Of a stretch of 64,000 bases of DNA, positions 27,401 through 36,282 are shown one piece after another. This DNA comes from Pseudomonas cavernicola (GTDB lineage: Bacteria > Pseudomonadota > Gammaproteobacteria > Pseudomonadales > Pseudomonadaceae): NCBI RefSeq assembly GCF_003596405.1, contig NZ_QYUR01000002.1, positions 1,194,501 through 1,258,500 on the forward strand. The letters run 5' to 3'. Below the pieces are notes generated by a model. The model did no database searches. It was not told where the DNA came from and worked only from the letters and a program-made list of their open reading frames with translations. A program made the position numbers and the translations under genes. The stretch's first letter is position 1; each line of letters opens with the position of its first letter.

Positions 27401-29071
27401 GTGAAACAGAATTCTCTCAAAAGCTGGTTCAAGAGCGGTTCACCGGGTGTCTGGCTGAGCGGTGGCGCGGTGTCGATCGCGGTGATCATGACCCTGGGCT
27501 TGCTGCTGGTGATCGCGGTGCGCGGCCTCGGCCATTTCTGGCCGGCGGACCTGTTGCAGGCGCGTTATGAAGTGCCGGGGCAAGCGGTGCATACCCTGAT
27601 AGGCGAGGTGGTCCAGGCCGAAGAGGTGTCACGCGCCCGCCTGCAAGGCGCTGGCCTGCCGGTACCGGAGCAGGGCCCGGAGTTCATGACCCGTGAGCTG
27701 ATCAAGGTCGGCAACCGCGATGTGTACGGCAGCGACTTTACCTGGGTGGTTGGTGAATGGCTGGTGGGGCAAAGCAAGCCGGCCGAGCTGATGGCCCTGG
27801 AGCGCCGAGAGTGGGGCAACTTCTATGGCTACCTGGTCAGCGTCAAGGAACAGGGCAAGGTCATTGCGCAAGGCGAGGCCGGCTGGCCGACGCTGCAGGA
27901 GCGCATTGCCCGCGTCGTGGGTTTGGCCAAGCAGCTCAAGCAGCTCGAGAAGCAAGACATTGGCGCTATCAACCATGAGCTCGAACGCCTGCGGCTGAAG
28001 TCGCGCAAGCTGGAGCTGGATGGCAAGTTGGATGCTGCTGCGCAGGCCGATATTGCCGCAGAGGTCGCCGAGTTCGATGCGCAATACAAGGCTTTGGAAG
28101 GTCAGTTGCTTGAGCTGCACCAAGCGGTTGATCGCGACAGCATTGTGGTTCGCGAGGCCGATGGCAAAGAGCTGGAAATCAGCCTGGGCAAGATCGTCCA
28201 CGCCTACCAGCCGAACGCCATGGGTTTGCTCACCAAGGTCGGCATGTACTTCAGCAAGTTGTGGGAGTTCCTCAGCGACGACCCGCGTGAAGCCAACACC
28301 GAAGGCGGCATCTTCCCGGCGATTTTCGGCACCGTGATGATGACCCTGATCATGGCGGTGATCGTCACCCCGTTCGGCGTGCTGGCGGCAGTCTACCTGC
28401 GTGAATATGCACGCCAGAACGCGTTGACCCGAGTGATCCGCATCGCGGTGAACAACCTCGCCGGGGTGCCGGCGATCGTCTACGGCGTGTTCGGCCTGGG
28501 CTTCTTCGTCTATGTGCTGGGTGGCTCGATCGATCAACTGTTCTTCCCGGAGGCCTTGCCGGCGCCGACTTTCGGTACCCCGGGGCTGTTGTGGGCCTCG
28601 CTGACCCTGGCGATTCTCGCGGTGCCGGTGGTGATCGTGGCCACTGAAGAAGGTCTGGCGCGGATTCCGCGGGCGGTGCGTGAAGGCTCCCTCGCGCTCG
28701 GTGCAACCAAGGCCGAGACCCTGTGGAAGGTGGTGCTGCCGATGGCCAGCCCGGCGATGATGACCGGCATGATCCTGGCCGTGGCACGTGCAGCCGGTGA
28801 AGTAGCGCCGTTGATGCTGGTTGGGGTGGTCAAGCTGGCGCCGTCGCTGCCGGTGGATGGCAACTACCCGTACCTGCACCTGGACCAGAAGATCATGCAC
28901 CTGGGTTTCCATATCTACGACGTCGGCTTCCAGAGCCCCAACGTCGAGGCCGCGCGGCCGCTGGTGTACGCCACCGCTTTGTTGCTGGTGCTGGTGATCG
29001 CCGGGCTCAACCTATCTGCCGTGGCCATCCGTAACCACCTGCGCGAGAAGTACAAGGCGCTGGATCACTGA
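27401..29071 (+). CDS. pstA: Phosphate ABC transporter permease PstA, large form
   Basis: A 556-residue permease, about 260 residues longer than E. coli PstA. It starts with GTG at 27401 behind AAGG. Helix 1 is at about 25-48, then comes a periplasmic/coiled region (about 60-275, with LAKQLKQLEKQD and LERLRLKSRKLELDG), then five membrane helices with the coupling loop RIPRAVREGSLALGATKAET and AGEVAPLMLVGVV. The form is typical for Pseudomonas. It pairs with PstC to form the phosphate channel. Confidence 0.93.
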   Translation: MKQNSLKSWFKSGSPGVWLSGGAVSIAVIMTLGLLLVIAVRGLGHFWPADLLQARYEVPGQAVHTLIGEVVQAEEVSRARLQGAGLPVPEQGPEFMTRELIKVGNRDVYGSDFTWVVGEWLVGQSKPAELMALERREWGNFYGYLVSVKEQGKVIAQGEAGWPTLQERIARVVGLAKQLKQLEKQDIGAINHELERLRLKSRKLELDGKLDAAAQADIAAEVAEFDAQYKALEGQLLELHQAVDRDSIVVREADGKELEISLGKIVHAYQPNAMGLLTKVGMYFSKLWEFLSDDPREANTEGGIFPAIFGTVMMTLIMAVIVTPFGVLAAVYLREYARQNALTRVIRIAVNNLAGVPAIVYGVFGLGFFVYVLGGSIDQLFFPEALPAPTFGTPGLLWASLTLAILAVPVVIVATEEGLARIPRAVREGSLALGATKAETLWKVVLPMASPAMMTGMILAVARAAGEVAPLMLVGVVKLAPSLPVDGNYPYLHLDQKIMHLGFHIYDVGFQSPNVEAARPLVYATALLLVLVIAGLNLSAVAIRNHLREKYKALDH

Positions 29072-29146
29072 TAGCTTAAAGCCCCCTCTCGCCACTGGTG
29101 AGAGGGGATGGCTCAACGAACGAATTGTTAGCGTATGGAGTTTCCC

Positions 29147-29980
29147 ATGCAGCATGAAGCGCAGCCCCACGGCATCAACATCTCTGCCCTCGGCCGTGAA
29201 AAACAGAATCTGCAACTGGCTGAAGAAGCCGTGACCCTGGAAGTACCTGGTTTGAGCTTGTTCTACGGCGACAAGCAGGCGCTCTTCGACGTCAAGATGA
29301 ATATCCCCAAGCAGCGCGTCACCGCCTTTATCGGCCCGTCCGGTTGCGGCAAGTCGACCCTGCTGCGCTGCTTCAACCGCATGAACGATCTGGTCGACGG
29401 CTGTCGGGTGGACGGCGCGATCAATCTGGATGGCAGCAACATCTATCGCAAAGGCGAAGATGTGGCCGAACTGCGTCGGCGCGTCGGCATGGTGTTCCAG
29501 AAGCCCAACCCGTTCCCCAAGAGCATCTACGAGAACGTCGCCTACGGCCTGCGTATCCAGGGCATCAACCAGAAGCGCGTGCTCGATGAAGCGGTCGAGT
29601 GGGCCCTCAAGGGTGGTGCGCTGTGGGACGAGGTCAAAGACCGCCTGCACGAGTCGGCGCTCGGCCTCTCCGGTGGTCAGCAGCAACGTCTGGTGATCGC
29701 CCGCACCATCGCCGTTTCGCCGGAAGTGCTGCTGCTGGATGAGCCGTGCTCGGCGCTCGACCCGATCTCGACCCTGAAAGTGGAAGAGCTGATCTACGAG
29801 CTGAAGTCCAAGTACACCATCGTCATCGTTACCCACAACATGCAGCAGGCGGCGCGGGTTTCCGATTACACGGCGTTTATGTACATGGGCAAACTGATCG
29901 AGTTCGGTGATACCGATACGCTGTTCACCAACCCGGCCAAGAAGCAGACTGAAGACTACATCACCGGTCGCTACGGCTAG
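29147..29980 (+). CDS. pstB: Phosphate ABC transporter ATPase
   Basis: A 277-residue ATPase that powers phosphate import. Walker A is GPSGCGKST, the Q-loop is [15 protein letters not shown], the signature is [13 protein letters not shown], Walker B is [12 protein letters not shown], and the H-loop is IVTHNMQQA. The ATG at 29147 is chosen because it matches the usual N-terminus ([11 protein letters not shown]) and has GGAG behind it; an ATG four codons upstream is possible. PstB also takes part in phosphate signalling to PhoR through PhoU. Confidence 0.96.
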   Translation: MQHEAQPHGINISALGREKQNLQLAEEAVTLEVPGLSLFYGDKQALFDVKMNIPKQRVTAFIGPSGCGKSTLLRCFNRMNDLVDGCRVDGAINLDGSNIYRKGEDVAELRRRVGMVFQKPNPFPKSIYENVAYGLRIQGINQKRVLDEAVEWALKGGALWDEVKDRLHESALGLSGGQQQRLVIARTIAVSPEVLLLDEPCSALDPISTLKVEELIYELKSKYTIVIVTHNMQQAARVSDYTAFMYMGKLIEFGDTDTLFTNPAKKQTEDYITGRYG

Positions 29981-29984
29981 TTCA

Positions 29985-30082
29985 GGCAGTTCCCTCTCCC
30001 CCCTGGGGAGAGGGTTAGGGAGAGGGGATAGTGGGGCTAGCGCCCTCTCCCCGGCCCTCTCCCTGAAGGGAGAGGGAGTAAC
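29985..30082. repeat. CCCTCTCC/GGGAGAGG hairpin repeat between pstB and phoU
   Basis: Alternating CCCTCTCC and GGAGAGGG blocks (for example CCCTCTCCCCCCTGGGGAGAGGG) can form two or more stem-loops. It is the same class as at 27277. Confidence 0.6.
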
Positions 30083-30107
30083 AGCGGCCACTACAGGATT
30101 CCCCGAG

Positions 30108-30848
30108 ATGATCAGCAAAGACAGCCTTACTCATCACATCTCTCAGCAGTTCAACGCCGAGCTGGAAGAGGTGCGCGGTCACCTTCTGGCCATGGGCGGC
30201 CTGGTTGAGAAGCAGGTCAACGACGCGGTGACCGCGCTGATCGACGCCGACTCCGGGCTGGCCCAGCAGGTGCGCGAGATCGACGACCAGATCAACCAGA
30301 TGGAACGCAACATCGACGAGGAGTGCATCCGTATCCTCGCTCGTCGTCAGCCGGCGGCTTCCGACCTGCGCTTGATCATCAGCATCTCCAAGTCGGTGAT
30401 CGACCTCGAGCGCATCGGCGACGAAGCGACCAAGATCGCCAAGCGTGCTATCCAGCTGTGCGAAGAAGGCGAGGCTCCGCGCGGTTACGTCGAGGTGCGG
30501 CATATCGGCGATCAGGTGCGCAAGATGGTTCAGGAAGCGCTGGATGCCTTCGCCCGTTTCGATGCCGATTTGGCGCTGTCGGTGGCCAAGTACGACAAGC
30601 AGATCGACCGCGAATACAAAACGGCGCTGCGCGAACTAGTCACCTACATGATGGAAGACCCGCGCTCGATCACCCGCGTGCTCAGCATCATCTGGGTGCT
30701 GCGCTCGCTGGAGCGCATCGGCGACCATGCACGCAACATCGCCGAACTGGTGATCTATCTGGTACGCGGCACCGACGTGAAGCATCTCGGTCTCGCGCGG
30801 ATGGAAGAGGAAGTGCTAGGCAGCGCGGATAAAACCAAAGACAACTAA
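30108..30848 (+). CDS. phoU: Phosphate signalling regulator PhoU
   Basis: A 246-residue all-helical protein of two PhoU repeats. The start at 30108 gives MISKDSLTHHISQQFN; frames open further upstream run through the GC-rich repeat and are rejected. The metal-binding motif ERIGDEATKIAKRA in the first half and ERIGDHARNIAELV in the second are both present. PhoU restrains PhoR when phosphate is plentiful and closes the pstSCAB-phoU operon. Confidence 0.97.
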   Translation: MISKDSLTHHISQQFNAELEEVRGHLLAMGGLVEKQVNDAVTALIDADSGLAQQVREIDDQINQMERNIDEECIRILARRQPAASDLRLIISISKSVIDLERIGDEATKIAKRAIQLCEEGEAPRGYVEVRHIGDQVRKMVQEALDAFARFDADLALSVAKYDKQIDREYKTALRELVTYMMEDPRSITRVLSIIWVLRSLERIGDHARNIAELVIYLVRGTDVKHLGLARMEEEVLGSADKTKDN

Positions 30849-31025
30849 GTACTCGCGCTCAAGCCTTGAACGCTGTCACGACGCCTGGCCCTGTGCCGGG
30901 CGTTGTGCTTTCTGCTGGCCGGTGACGCTGGCTGCTCCGGCTAATGCACTGCATCGGCAATCCAGTTTGGCAATTGGCCAGCCGCCAGGGCTATGCTTAG
31001 CGCCATTCGTGGAATGGGGTGGTCG

Positions 31026-31928
31026 ATGAGCAAAGTCAGTGTGCTGGTGGTGGATGACGCGCCGTTTATCCGCGACTTGGTGAAAAAAGGCCTGCGCAAT
31101 CACTTTCCAGGTATCCAAATCGAAGAGTCGGTGAACGGGCGCAAGGCCCAGCAACTGCTTGCGCGGCAAAGCTTCGACCTGATTCTTTGCGACTGGGAAA
31201 TGCCCGAGCTGTCGGGCTTGGAGCTGCTCAGTTGGTGCCGTGAGCAGGACAACCTGAAGAGCGTGCCGTTCATCATGGTCACCAGCCGTGGTGATAAAGA
31301 CAACGTGGTGCAGGCAATCCAGGCCGGGGTTTCCGACTTTATCGGCAAACCCTTCAGCAACGAGCAACTGATCACCAAGGTCAAGAAGGCCCTGAGTCGG
31401 GCCGGTAGGCTGGAGGTCCTGGTCGCCAGCGCGCCGGGCAAGCCGATGAACTCGGCCTTCGCCAACGACTCGCTGTCGGCGCTGACCGGCGGTAGAGCCG
31501 ATGTGGTCAAGCCGATCGCGCCGCCTGCCAGCGTCCGTCCGCTGGCAGCGGCACCGGCGACCTCGGCCAAGCCCGCAGCACCGGCGCCCGGCGGCCGTGG
31601 TCAAGGTCAGCTACGGTTGCCCGGCGGCAACCTGGCGTGCGTGATCAAAGCCCTGAGCCTGAAGGAGGCCTTGCTGGTGGTGAAGCGAGTCGAGTTGCTG
31701 CCGCAAGTGCTGGAAAGCGCAGTGCTCGATCTGGAGCAGGGCGAGGGTGGTGAAGTGGCCCGCTTGAACGGTTATCTGCACGCCGTCGCCGCGTTCGAGC
31801 CGAAGCCGGACAGCGAATGGCTGCAGCTAAACTTCCGCTTCGTCGACCGTGATCCACAGAAGCTCGATTATCTGTCGCGCCTGATCGCCCGTGGCTCGGT
31901 GCAGAAGCACTTCGTCCCCGGTGCGTAG
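31026..31928 (+). CDS. Response regulator with a C-terminal PilZ-like domain
   Basis: A 300-residue protein with an N-terminal receiver domain (about 1-125; acidic DD at 10-11, phospho-acceptor D56 in LILCDWEMPELSG, Thr/Ser at VTSRG, Lys at IGKPFS), a Pro/Ala-rich linker (about 155-190) and a C-terminal domain of about 100 residues with a predicted beta-barrel pattern that may be PilZ-like (c-di-GMP binding); the RxxxR signature is not clear, so this part is inference. From memory it lies just after phoU in P. aeruginosa too. No DNA-binding domain is seen. Its stop codon lies in the edge of a GTAGGG repeat. Confidence 0.8.
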   Translation: MSKVSVLVVDDAPFIRDLVKKGLRNHFPGIQIEESVNGRKAQQLLARQSFDLILCDWEMPELSGLELLSWCREQDNLKSVPFIMVTSRGDKDNVVQAIQAGVSDFIGKPFSNEQLITKVKKALSRAGRLEVLVASAPGKPMNSAFANDSLSALTGGRADVVKPIAPPASVRPLAAAPATSAKPAAPAPGGRGQGQLRLPGGNLACVIKALSLKEALLVVKRVELLPQVLESAVLDLEQGEGGEVARLNGYLHAVAAFEPKPDSEWLQLNFRFVDRDPQKLDYLSRLIARGSVQKHFVPGA

Positions 31929-32020
31929 GGTGGGTTAGCCGCGTAGCGGCGTAATCCACCATCCGGCCCGCAGGGGCGGCGCTTTCCCCCGGCATTTGGT
32001 GGGCTCTACAAAACCTACGC
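31923..32020. repeat. GTAGGGTGGGTTAG-type interspersed repeat, copy 2
   Basis: GCGTAGGGTGGGTTAGCCG at the left is balanced by GGTGGGCTCTAC and CCTACGC at the right, with CGTAGCGGCGTAATCCACC inside. The TAG of the response regulator gene (31926-31928) is its fourth to sixth base. Confidence 0.75.
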
Positions 32021-32119
32021 GAGCTTCGTCACAGCCCGACCGTCGGTATCTCGCGTGCGGTAGGGCACGCTGCTAGTCTTGCCAGCTCAGATACCCATAA
32101 CCATAAGAACTGTGCAGTT

Positions 32120-33016
32120 ATGCTAGGGCGCATATTCCTTCTCTGTGGTCTGCTCGCCACGGCCAGTCCGGCTGCGGCCTTGACCATCTATAAATACACC
32201 GACGCCAATGGCGTGGTCACCTACACCGACAAGGCCAAGGCGGGCGCGCAAGTGTTCGTCTTTCGCGACCGGATGGTCGAGCGGCTGGAGTTGCAGGTAA
32301 AGCTGGAAACCAAGAAGCACGCGGCCGGCGAAACCTTGCTGGTGCGCAATGACCTGTACGCCCCGGTGGAAGTGGAGCTGCGTTTGACGGGGGTGGAAAA
32401 CGCCTCGGGTGCGCCGGACGAGCCGATTCGCTGGGTGCTGCCGGCGCGCAGCAAGATTCGCCTGGCGACTCTGGCCCCACTTGACCCGAACAAACCACTG
32501 CACTACACGCCGAAGCTGCGCACCGCCCTCGGTGACCCGCGACTACAGCCGCTGCTCTACGACTATCCGCTGCCTTGGCGGGGCGGGCCGTTTCGGATGA
32601 CCCAAGGGGCGAATGGCAAGTACAGCCACTTCACCCCGAAGGGCCGTTACGCCATCGACATCGCCATGCCGGAAGGCACGCCCATCGTGTCGGCGCGGGC
32701 GGGGGTGGTGGTGAAAACCGAGAACGGTCAAAGCGGCCGTGGCAACAACCCTTCCGGCAACTATGTGCGCATCCTGCATGACGACGGCACCATGGGCGTC
32801 TACCTGCACCTGATGCGCGGCTCGGTGCTGGTCAGCGAAGGCCAGCGCGTCGAGCTCGGCACGCCACTGGCGCGCTCCGGCAATACCGGCAACAGCAGCG
32901 GCCCGCACCTGCACTTCGTGGTGCAGCGCAACGTCGGCCTGGCGCTGGAGTCGATTCCTTTCGACTTCGCCCAGCCGGTCAACAGCCTGCCGAACTTCGC
33001 CGTCGGCGGCGAGTGA
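32120..33016 (+). CDS. M23 family metallopeptidase with N-terminal DUF4124-like segment
   Basis: A 298-residue exported protein. A signal peptide (MLGRIFLLCGLLATASPAAA) is followed by a short segment IYKYTDANGVVTYTDKAKAG like DUF4124, a beta-rich middle, and a LytM/M23 domain (about 165-290). Zinc ligands are visible: His in GKYSHFTPKGRYAIDIAMPEGT (His and Asp) and HLHFVV (His-x-His). M23 enzymes cleave peptidoglycan cross-bridges. From memory this is the gene next to the response regulator in P. aeruginosa. It marks the left border of the accessory region. Confidence 0.88.
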   Translation: MLGRIFLLCGLLATASPAAALTIYKYTDANGVVTYTDKAKAGAQVFVFRDRMVERLELQVKLETKKHAAGETLLVRNDLYAPVEVELRLTGVENASGAPDEPIRWVLPARSKIRLATLAPLDPNKPLHYTPKLRTALGDPRLQPLLYDYPLPWRGGPFRMTQGANGKYSHFTPKGRYAIDIAMPEGTPIVSARAGVVVKTENGQSGRGNNPSGNYVRILHDDGTMGVYLHLMRGSVLVSEGQRVELGTPLARSGNTGNSSGPHLHFVVQRNVGLALESIPFDFAQPVNSLPNFAVGGE

Positions 33017-33100
33017 GGCAGCGGGCGCAGCCCGAGATGGAACAGCCTATGTGCCGGTCGGGTTCGGTTGCTGAGCCTGGCCCTGCTAGGCGAACAGTCA

Positions 33101-33515
33101 GCCGGCCCGCTGCTCGAAGGTCACTTGCTTGCGCGTACTGAGCAGGAGACTGGCGGTATCGATGTCGCCTGCCTGTCGGCATTGGCGGATCAGGGGGCTG
33201 CTGATGCGCTGGTCCTTGTAACGCAAGGTCGGGGCGCGCTCGAGGCCGAAATAGCCTTTTGCCGAGGTCCGCTGCGAAGCAGCCGTTCTGCTCGATCGCC
33301 GCATAGGCGAGGTTGTTGCGGTGCACGCAGACCAGCAGCGGCTCGGCGGACACCGAACTCATGGCGCTGACGGTGACGCCGAAGCGCCCGGCGGGGCCGT
33401 CGGTGGTGATGACATTGACGCCGGTGGCGCACTTGCCCATGGCGGCGATGAAATCGGCCGGGGCTAACGGGCTGGGCGCGGTGGGGGCGGTCAGGGCAAC
33501 TGCGGGAGCATTCAT
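33101..33515 (-). pseudogene. Broken flavin reductase-like gene
   Basis: From an ATG at 33515 the minus strand encodes about 90 residues like the N-terminal half of HpaC/StyB-type flavin reductases: FIAAMGKCATGVNVITTDGP, GVTVSAMSSVSAEPLLVCVH and AYAAIEQNGCF. The frame then turns into Arg/Pro-rich sequence, while another frame downstream gives RISSPLIRQCRQAGDIDTAS and LLLSTRKQVTFEQRAG before a stop at 33101, which I cannot place in a family. The full gene should be about 160-180 residues. The likely picture is a frameshift or internal deletion joining fragments of one or two genes. Confidence 0.65.
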
Positions 33516-33793
33516 CGCACGAATCCAATGCGTGGCGATGTAGGTGGGAGTGATTCTGCGAGCGCCGTGGGGTTCGCGAAGTTATCTAATTTGTCGCGGC
33601 TGAAGCTAAAAAACCTATATCCAAAGCCTTCTGCCATGCAGGCTCCGCGCTTTCCGTGCGGGCAGCTTTTTCCTAGCCAGCGAGTACAAAAATCATAATT
33701 TCGCGAATCCCTGGTTCTGAACAGAATGCGGCCAACACCCACAGATAGCCGCAACAGTAGAACAACAATGTTCAGAATCAGAGGAGGCAAGCC
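33516..33793. promoter_or_regulatory. Promoter region of the monooxygenase operon
   Basis: This 278-base stretch is richer in A/T than its surroundings. It holds the perfect palindrome TTCTGAACAGAA (33715-33726) and, 43 bases further on, TGTTCAGAA (33769-33777), the inverse of the palindrome's core. These are candidate regulator sites for the operon starting at 33794, and the second lies next to the GAGGAGG ribosome-binding site (33781-33787). Confidence 0.45.
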
Positions 33794-35185
33794 ATGACCG
33801 ACCTGAATCAAACCGCCTTTCAGAAGTACACAGGCATGACAGTTGAAAAAATAGAAATAGATACGCTTGTTGTTGGCGCCGGTCAGGCCGGCGTGGCCAT
33901 GAGTGAACACCTGAGCAAACTCGGGGTGCCCCACCTCGTCCTGGAGCGCAATCGTATCGCCGAAGGCTGGCGCACGGGACGCTGGGATTCGCTGGTTGCC
34001 AATGGTCCGGCCTGGCACGATCGTTTCCCGGGTCTGGAGTTCGACGATCTCGAGCCCGACGCCTTTGCCCCGAAAGAGCGGGTTGCGGCTTATTTCGAAG
34101 CCTATGCCAAGAAGTTCAACGCCCCCATCCGCACCGGTGTGGAAGTGAAGAAGGTGGAACGCAATGCTGGCCGCCCGGGCTTCACTATTGAAACCTCCGA
34201 GGGCGTGATCGAGGCCAATCAGGTGATTGTCGCAACCGGCCCCTTCCAGCGCCCTGTTGTTCCGCCGATCGCTCCTAAAGATGAGAAGCTCACACAGATC
34301 CACTCTGCCGAGTATCGTAATCCTGAGCAACTGCCCGAGGGGGCTGTGCTGGTGGTGGGTGCCGGGTCGTCGGGTGTGCAGATCGCGGATGAGCTGCAAC
34401 GTGCCGGCAAGCAGGTCTACCTTTCGGTCGGCGCGCACGATCGCCCGCCACGCGCCTATCGCAACCGTGACTTCTGCTGGTGGCTCGGCGTTCTCGGTGA
34501 ATGGGATGCGGAGGGCGTCCAGCCGGGCAAGGAGCATGTCACCATCGCAGTAAGCGGTGCGCGTGGCGGCCATACGGTTGACTTCCGCAGACTTGCCCAT
34601 CAGGGGATGACGCTCGTTGGCCTGACCAAAGCGTTCAATGAAGGTGTGGTGACCTTCGCATCGAATCTTGCGGACAACCTTGCTCGCGGTGATGAGAACT
34701 ATCTGGCGCTGCTCGATGCTGCTGACGCCTATATCGCCCGCAATGGTCTGGACCTTCCGGAAGAACCTGAAGCCCGCACCATGCTCCCGGATCCGGAATG
34801 TGTGACCAACCCCATTCTTGAGCTCGATCTGGCCGAGGCCGGCGTGACCTCGATCATCTGGGCAACGGGCTATTCAGTTGATTACAACTGGCTGAAGGTC
34901 AACGCCTTCGACGCAAACGGCAAGCCGCAGCATCAGCGCGGTGTTTCGACCGAGCCTGGCGTCTATTTCGTGGGCCTGCCGTGGCTGTCGCGTCGTGGCT
35001 CCGCGTTCATCTGGGGCGTTTGGCACGATGCCAAGCATATTGTTGACCACATCGTAAAACAGCGCACCTATCTCGACTATCGGGATGCCTCGCAACGCCA
35101 GGCAGAGGCTGATCTAAAGCAAATGCCTGATGGCGCACAGCCCGATTCGCACATTCAAAAAGCCAGCCTTATGGGAGTCCGTTGA
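33794..35185 (+). CDS. Flavin-containing monooxygenase (CzcO/FMO-like)
   Basis: A 463-residue class B flavoprotein monooxygenase. The FAD-binding loop GAGQAG is at about 28-33 and the NADPH loop GAGSSG at about 189-194; between them LTQIHSAEYRNP resembles the FMO fingerprint (His and Tyr of FxGxxxHxxxY), and WATGYSVDYNWL is the second fingerprint. Such enzymes oxygenate nitrogen or sulfur or insert oxygen next to a carbonyl. Its stop overlaps the RidA start by one base, so it opens a coupled operon of four genes. It uses more A/T-ending codons than its neighbours, a hint of separate origin. Substrate unknown. Confidence 0.85.
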   Translation: MTDLNQTAFQKYTGMTVEKIEIDTLVVGAGQAGVAMSEHLSKLGVPHLVLERNRIAEGWRTGRWDSLVANGPAWHDRFPGLEFDDLEPDAFAPKERVAAYFEAYAKKFNAPIRTGVEVKKVERNAGRPGFTIETSEGVIEANQVIVATGPFQRPVVPPIAPKDEKLTQIHSAEYRNPEQLPEGAVLVVGAGSSGVQIADELQRAGKQVYLSVGAHDRPPRAYRNRDFCWWLGVLGEWDAEGVQPGKEHVTIAVSGARGGHTVDFRRLAHQGMTLVGLTKAFNEGVVTFASNLADNLARGDENYLALLDAADAYIARNGLDLPEEPEARTMLPDPECVTNPILELDLAEAGVTSIIWATGYSVDYNWLKVNAFDANGKPQHQRGVSTEPGVYFVGLPWLSRRGSAFIWGVWHDAKHIVDHIVKQRTYLDYRDASQRQAEADLKQMPDGAQPDSHIQKASLMGVR

Positions 35186-35595
35186 TGCCTACTCACACCC
35201 GCATCCGCATGTTCAACACCAAAGACACCTACCCGAACCAGACGCTCGACAACGACCTGTGCCAGGCCGTGCGCGCCGGCAACACCGTGTATGTCCGTGG
35301 CCAGGTGGGTACCGATTTCAACGGCCAGCTGGTCGGCCTCGGCGACCCGCGTGCCCAGGCCGAACAGGCAATGAAGAACGTCAAGCAACTGCTGGAAGAG
35401 GCCGGCAGCGACCTCAGCCACATTGTCAAGACCACCACCTACCTGATCGACCCGCGCTACCGCGAGCCGGTCTACCAGGAGGTCGGCAAGTGGCTCAAGG
35501 GCGTGTTCCCGATCTCCACCGGCCTGGTGGTCTCCGCTCTCGGCCAGCCGCAATGGCTGATGGAGATCGACGTGATCGCCGTGATTCCTGACTGA
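35185..35595 (+). CDS. RidA family reactive imine/enamine deaminase
   Basis: A 136-residue Rid protein. The core RAGNTVYVRGQVGTD, DPRAQAEQAMKNVKQLLEEAGS and VKTTTYLIDPRYREPVYQEVGKW is present. The Arg required for imine hydrolysis in RidA (usually in a C-terminal CxPRxx segment) is not at a clear equivalent place: the C-terminus reads ISTGLVVSALGQPQWLMEID, so it may belong to a Rid4-7-like branch rather than RidA proper. It starts on the last base of the monooxygenase stop (TGATG) and ends 9 bases before the DUF1028 gene. Confidence 0.85.
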   Translation: MPTHTRIRMFNTKDTYPNQTLDNDLCQAVRAGNTVYVRGQVGTDFNGQLVGLGDPRAQAEQAMKNVKQLLEEAGSDLSHIVKTTTYLIDPRYREPVYQEVGKWLKGVFPISTGLVVSALGQPQWLMEIDVIAVIPD

Positions 35596-35604
35596 GGTGA
35601 TGTG

Positions 35605-36282
35605 ATGACCTTCTCCATAGTCGGCCGTTGCGCCGAGACCGGCCAGCTCGGCATTGCCATAAGCTCTTCCAGCATCGCCGTGGGGGCGCGCTGCCCCTGG
35701 CTGCGCGCCGGGGTCGGCGCGGTTGCCACGCAGAACATCACCCTGCCGGCCCTCGGCCCGGATATTCTCGACCTGCTGGACGCCGGACTGGCGCCTCTCG
35801 CGGCGATGGATCGGGCGCTGGCCAGCAACGGGTTCAGCCAGTACCGCCAGCTCGCGGTGATCGACAGCCAGGGCCGTACCGCGCTGTTCACCGGCAGCGA
35901 GGCGCTCGGCGTGAATAACGCCGTGGCCGGCGAGCAATGCGTGGCGGCCGGCAATCTGCTGGCCGGCCCGCAGGTGATCGCGGCCATGGTCGCCGCCTTC
36001 GAGGCGCATGCCGGCGAGCCCCTGGCGGATCGCCTGCTGGCGGCCATGAACGCTGCGGTTGCGGCTGGTGGCGAGGCCGGGCCGGTGCATTCGGCGGCGC
36101 TCTCGGTGGTCAGCGATCTGCTTTGGCCGCTGGTCGACCTGCGGGTGGACTGGGCCGAGGAAGACCCGCTCGGCGAGCTGGGCAAGCTGTGGAGCGCTTA
36201 CCGGCCGCAGATGCAGGACTACGTCACCCGCGCGCTGGACCCGACCCAGGCGCCGAGCTACGGCGTGCCTGGCGATGAGTGA
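35605..36282 (+). CDS. DUF1028 protein
   Basis: A 225-residue protein of the DUF1028 family, distantly like Ntn hydrolases. The N-terminus TFSIVGRCAETGQLGIAISS begins with Thr right after Met, which would suit an Ntn nucleophile if Met is removed. ARCPWLRAGVGAVATQNIT, AVIDSQGRTALFTGSEA and AVAGEQCVAAGNLLAGPQV are the family core. Proteins of this kind are often found near peptidases and Rid proteins in amino-compound catabolic operons, but no activity is established to my knowledge. It starts at ATG 35605 (a GTG three bases earlier is possible) and overlaps the M20 gene by 8 bases. Confidence 0.85.
   Translation: MTFSIVGRCAETGQLGIAISSSSIAVGARCPWLRAGVGAVATQNITLPALGPDILDLLDAGLAPLAAMDRALASNGFSQYRQLAVIDSQGRTALFTGSEALGVNNAVAGEQCVAAGNLLAGPQVIAAMVAAFEAHAGEPLADRLLAAMNAAVAAGGEAGPVHSAALSVVSDLLWPLVDLRVDWAEEDPLGELGKLWSAYRPQMQDYVTRALDPTQAPSYGVPGDE

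Noticed and set aside
27629..28912. A 427-residue open frame on the minus strand
   Set aside because: It is antisense to pstA, with Gln/His-rich composition and no recognisable domain.
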